DNA of 7,997 nucleotides from an uncultured Mailhella sp. Lineage in GTDB: Bacteria > Desulfobacterota > Desulfovibrionia > Desulfovibrionales > Desulfovibrionaceae. Position numbers and translations under genes: made by a program. The stretch spans positions 1-7,997 of the forward strand of contig CALUWZ010000075.1 of assembly GCA_944324625.1 (NCBI GenBank), written 5' to 3'. Shown piece after piece: positions 6,760-7,997 of this stretch. The number at the start of each line of letters is the position of its first letter. The stretch's first letter is position 1. The notes under the pieces are model-generated. The model was given only the letters and a program-made list of their open reading frames with translations. It made no database searches and had not been told where the DNA came from.

Positions 6760-6788
6760 TTGACGGGCACAAAAAAAAGCGTTATTGT
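6760..6788 (+). promoter_or_regulatory. Candidate promoter of yggT and the DUF465 gene
   Basis: TTGACG (6760-6765), one mismatch from consensus, and TATTGT (6783-6788), two mismatches, are spaced by 17 bases. An A-run (6771-6778) lies in the spacer. The start would be near 6795, about 20 bases before the yggT ATG. Read-through from the upstream gene is also possible because no convincing terminator separates them. Confidence 0.45.
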
Positions 6789-6816
6789 GTAATTGAGTTT
6801 AAAGAATGGAGAAAAT

Positions 6817-7119
6817 ATGTTCGTTTTAGGCAATATTTTGCTGACTGTCGCCGGAATTGCAGGTTCGCTGATTACCCTTTATTCTTTTGTAATTTTTATT
6901 GCCTGCATTTTGTCTTGGGTAAATGCTGACCCGTACAATCCCATTGTCCGCATAATCAATGCTCTGACCGAACCTGTTTTGTACAGGATCAGAAAATATT
7001 TTCCGTTTGTCATGGTGGGCGGTCTGGATTTATCTCCCATTCTGCTTATCATTTTTTTACAGTTGTTTGACGGAATTGTTATAGGCAGTCTTTATGATTT
7101 GGCAATTACCTTAAAATAA
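6817..7119 (+). CDS. YggT-family integral membrane protein
   Basis: YggT-family proteins are small inner-membrane proteins of bacteria and chloroplasts (CCB3/YlmG relatives), linked to cell division or membrane-complex organisation but poorly understood. The start chosen is ATG 6817, preceded by GGAG (6808-6811) at 5 bases; a TTG at 6793 would add 8 residues but has no comparable site. The product has 100 residues and two hydrophobic segments, about 4-33 and 69-92. The family signature is clear: FIACILSWVNADPYNPIVR in the first helix and loop, then LTEPVLYRIRKYFP, GGLDLSPILLIIFLQL at the second helix. It is followed 33 bases later by the DUF465 gene, probably in one transcript ending at the terminator at 7407-7444. 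Confidence 0.92.
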   Translation: MFVLGNILLTVAGIAGSLITLYSFVIFIACILSWVNADPYNPIVRIINALTEPVLYRIRKYFPFVMVGGLDLSPILLIIFLQLFDGIVIGSLYDLAITLK

Positions 7120-7139
7120 AGACATAAATTTTTAACCTC

Positions 7140-7146
7140 AAAGGAG
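7140..7146 (+). promoter_or_regulatory. Strong ribosome binding site of the DUF465 gene
   Basis: AAAGGAG lies 6 bases before the ATG at 7153. It is the best Shine-Dalgarno in the window and suggests that this small protein is made at a high level relative to its neighbours. Confidence 0.75.
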
Positions 7147-7152
7147 TGTGCT

Positions 7153-7371
7153 ATGCAAGCAGAAGAACTTAAACGTATCGAAGAGTTGGCAAAAACAGAT
7201 GCTCAAGTGAAAGAATTATTTGAGAAACACACTGAACTCAAAAAAGTTATCCAGAAATTGGAAGAAAAGCCGTATCACACTCCTGCAGAGGAAACCGAAC
7301 TGAAAAATCTGAAAAAAGAAAAACTGGAAGTCAAAACAAATTTGCTCAGCCTTGTGGAAAGCAAAGCATAA
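7153..7371 (+). CDS. Small DUF465 (YdcH-like) coiled-coil protein
   Basis: The 72-residue protein is almost wholly charged helix: residues about 4-39 and 45-71 have heptad-like Leu/Ile spacing and are joined by a short break at KPYHTPAEE. The pattern LFEKHTELKKVIQKLEEKP, then ELKNLKKEKLEVK, matches the DUF465/YdcH family, in which a conserved His and a late LKKEKL stretch are typical. No enzyme motif, Cys residue, signal or membrane segment is present, so a structural or protein-binding role in the cytoplasm is likely; the family function is not established. The start is fixed by a strong Shine-Dalgarno (7140-7146). It appears to be the last gene of the yggT transcript, since a strong terminator follows 35 bases after the stop. 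Confidence 0.85.
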   Translation: MQAEELKRIEELAKTDAQVKELFEKHTELKKVIQKLEEKPYHTPAEETELKNLKKEKLEVKTNLLSLVESKA

Positions 7372-7378
7372 AACTATC

Positions 7379-7399
7379 CTAACTTTCTAGAAAGATTAG
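7379..7399 (+). repeat. Palindrome/hairpin between the DUF465 stop and the terminator
   Basis: CTTTCTAGAAAG (7383-7394) is a perfect 12-base palindrome. Flanking CTAA (7379-7382) and TTAG (7396-7399) also pair, with A7395 bulged, so the transcript can fold a hairpin just after the stop codon at 7371. It has no T-tract and is not itself a terminator. It could protect the 3' end of the message or bind a dimeric protein. Confidence 0.5.
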
Positions 7400-7406
7400 T
7401 ATTTAT

Positions 7407-7444
7407 AAAAACAACACTTGGAAAAAAAAGTGTTGTTTTTTTTT
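7407..7444 (+). terminator. Strong Rho-independent terminator after the DUF465 gene
   Basis: A 13-bp perfect stem is formed by AAAAACAACACTT (7407-7419) and AAGTGTTGTTTTT (7428-7440), with the 8-base loop GGAAAAAA. The T-run 7436-7444 follows. The A-run at the left also makes it plausible in reverse, but no minus-strand gene approaches it. Confidence 0.92.
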
Positions 7445-7451
7445 CTTTGTT

Positions 7452-7479
7452 TTGGCATACTAACCAATTATTTGATTAT
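7452..7479 (+). promoter_or_regulatory. Candidate promoter of ilvB
   Basis: TTGGCA (7452-7457) is a good -35. The best-spaced -10 is GATTAT (7474-7479, 16-base spacer), which is only a fair match. This region lies just after the terminator, so ilvB needs its own promoter. GATTA-TG-TAATC (7474-7485) is a small perfect inverted repeat over the -10 and could be an operator. I see no attenuator-type leader peptide in the short 5' region. Confidence 0.45.
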
Positions 7480-7521
7480 GTAATCTGTGCTTTTTAACTT
7501 TTAGTGATTTCGAGGTTTATT

Positions 7522-7997
7522 ATGGAAATGACCGGTGCAGCAATTTTAATGGAATGTTTAAAGCGTGAAGGTGTAGACGTTGTTTTTGGCTATCCCGGCG
7601 GTGCTGTGCTTGACCTATACCATGAAATGAGAAATCACCCTGAAATAAATCACGTGCTTGTCCGCCATGAGCAGGGTTCCGCCCATGCGGCTGACGGCTA
7701 TGCCAGAGCTTCTGGCAAAGTGGGCGTGTGCATAGCTACAAGCGGTCCGGGCGCCACCAATACCGTAACTGGCCTTGCTACTGCCTATGCCGATTCCATT
7801 CCCATGGTTTTGGTTACCGGGCAGGTGCATACGCATTTAATCGGCAATGATGCTTTTCAGGAAGTGGATATTGTGGGCATTACGCGTCCCTGTACCAAGC
7901 ACAATTATTTGGTAAAAGACCTTTCCCAATTGCCGCGCATTATGCGCGAAGCGTTCCACCTTGCCCGTTCAGGCCGTCCCGGTCCTGTTCTTGTGGA
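7522..7997 (+). CDS. ilvB: Acetolactate synthase large subunit, N-terminal part, 3'-truncated by window edge
   Basis: This thiamine-diphosphate enzyme joins two pyruvates, or pyruvate and 2-oxobutyrate, in the first common step of valine, leucine and isoleucine synthesis. The ATG at 7522 has GAGG (7512-7515) six bases upstream, and the protein begins directly with the family start [16 protein letters not shown]. The window holds 158 codons of about 560 usual. Features seen are GYPGGA (23-28), RHEQ with E50 (the Glu that activates the cofactor), AAGY-type AADGYAR (56-62), SGPGATN (74-80), VTGQV (98-102), [10 protein letters not shown] (107-116), [11 protein letters not shown] (121-131) and SGRPGPVLV at the edge. 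The residue after GQV, usually Pro in bacterial and plant enzymes, is H103. The regulatory subunit gene ilvN probably follows outside the window. A biosynthetic rather than catabolic (AlsS) form is favoured by the TKHNYLV and AFQEVD segments. Confidence 0.95.
   Translation, partial: MEMTGAAILMECLKREGVDVVFGYPGGAVLDLYHEMRNHPEINHVLVRHEQGSAHAADGYARASGKVGVCIATSGPGATNTVTGLATAYADSIPMVLVTGQVHTHLIGNDAFQEVDIVGITRPCTKHNYLVKDLSQLPRIMREAFHLARSGRPGPVLV

Noticed and set aside
6793..6816. Upstream TTG start for yggT
   Set aside because: ATG 6817 has a well-placed GGAG and begins directly at the first hydrophobic segment.
1..7997. CRISPR array, tRNA, rRNA, insertion sequence or toxin-antitoxin pair
   Set aside because: I found no spaced direct repeats, cloverleaf sequence, transposase or terminal repeats, and the genes read as stable chromosomal content.

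Overview
The window looks like ordinary chromosomal DNA from a Gram-negative bacterium of moderate to low GC content (mid-40s percent by eye, not counted). The gene set suggests a member of the Desulfovibrionaceae or a close deltaproteobacterial relative: hslU, an Fe-S RlmD-type methyltransferase, and a small zinc-ribbon protein followed by yggT, a DUF465 protein and ilvB. This placement is inference from gene content and protein style. No rRNA or other marker is present.

Layout. Bases 1-838 hold the 3' two thirds of hslU, the ATPase of the HslUV protease. It is followed after 25 bases on the same strand by an rlmD/trmA-type 23S rRNA uracil-5-methyltransferase (864-2324). A bidirectional hairpin terminator (2325-2354) separates this pair from a convergent gene on the minus strand (2380-3507), which encodes an exported glycoside hydrolase family 3 enzyme of the NagZ type. 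The 91-base gap 3508-3598 is a compact divergent control region with a good sigma70 promoter for the plus-strand operon. That operon (3599-6141) encodes a complete NMT1/SsuA-like ABC importer: periplasmic binding protein, ATPase and permease, with gaps of 2 and 3 bases between genes. Next is a gene for a small Cys4 zinc-ribbon protein with a basic linker and a UvrD-tail-like C-terminus (6204-6746), then yggT (6817-7119) and a DUF465 coiled-coil protein (7153-7371), which end at a strong terminator (7407-7444). The last gene, ilvB (7522 to the window end), is the N-terminal third of the acetolactate synthase large subunit.

How the parts work together. The window mixes housekeeping functions (proteolysis, rRNA modification, branched-chain amino acid synthesis, a YggT membrane protein), a cell-wall hydrolase and one uptake system of unknown substrate. 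No mobile element, CRISPR array, tRNA, rRNA or defence system is visible, and no intergenic gap exceeds 150 bases. I found no clear new multi-gene system. The items most worth a second look are the uncharacterised zinc-ribbon/Tudor-like protein, lineage-type insertions in the methyltransferase and the permease, the exported NagZ-like enzyme, and a His at a normally Pro herbicide-site position of acetolactate synthase.
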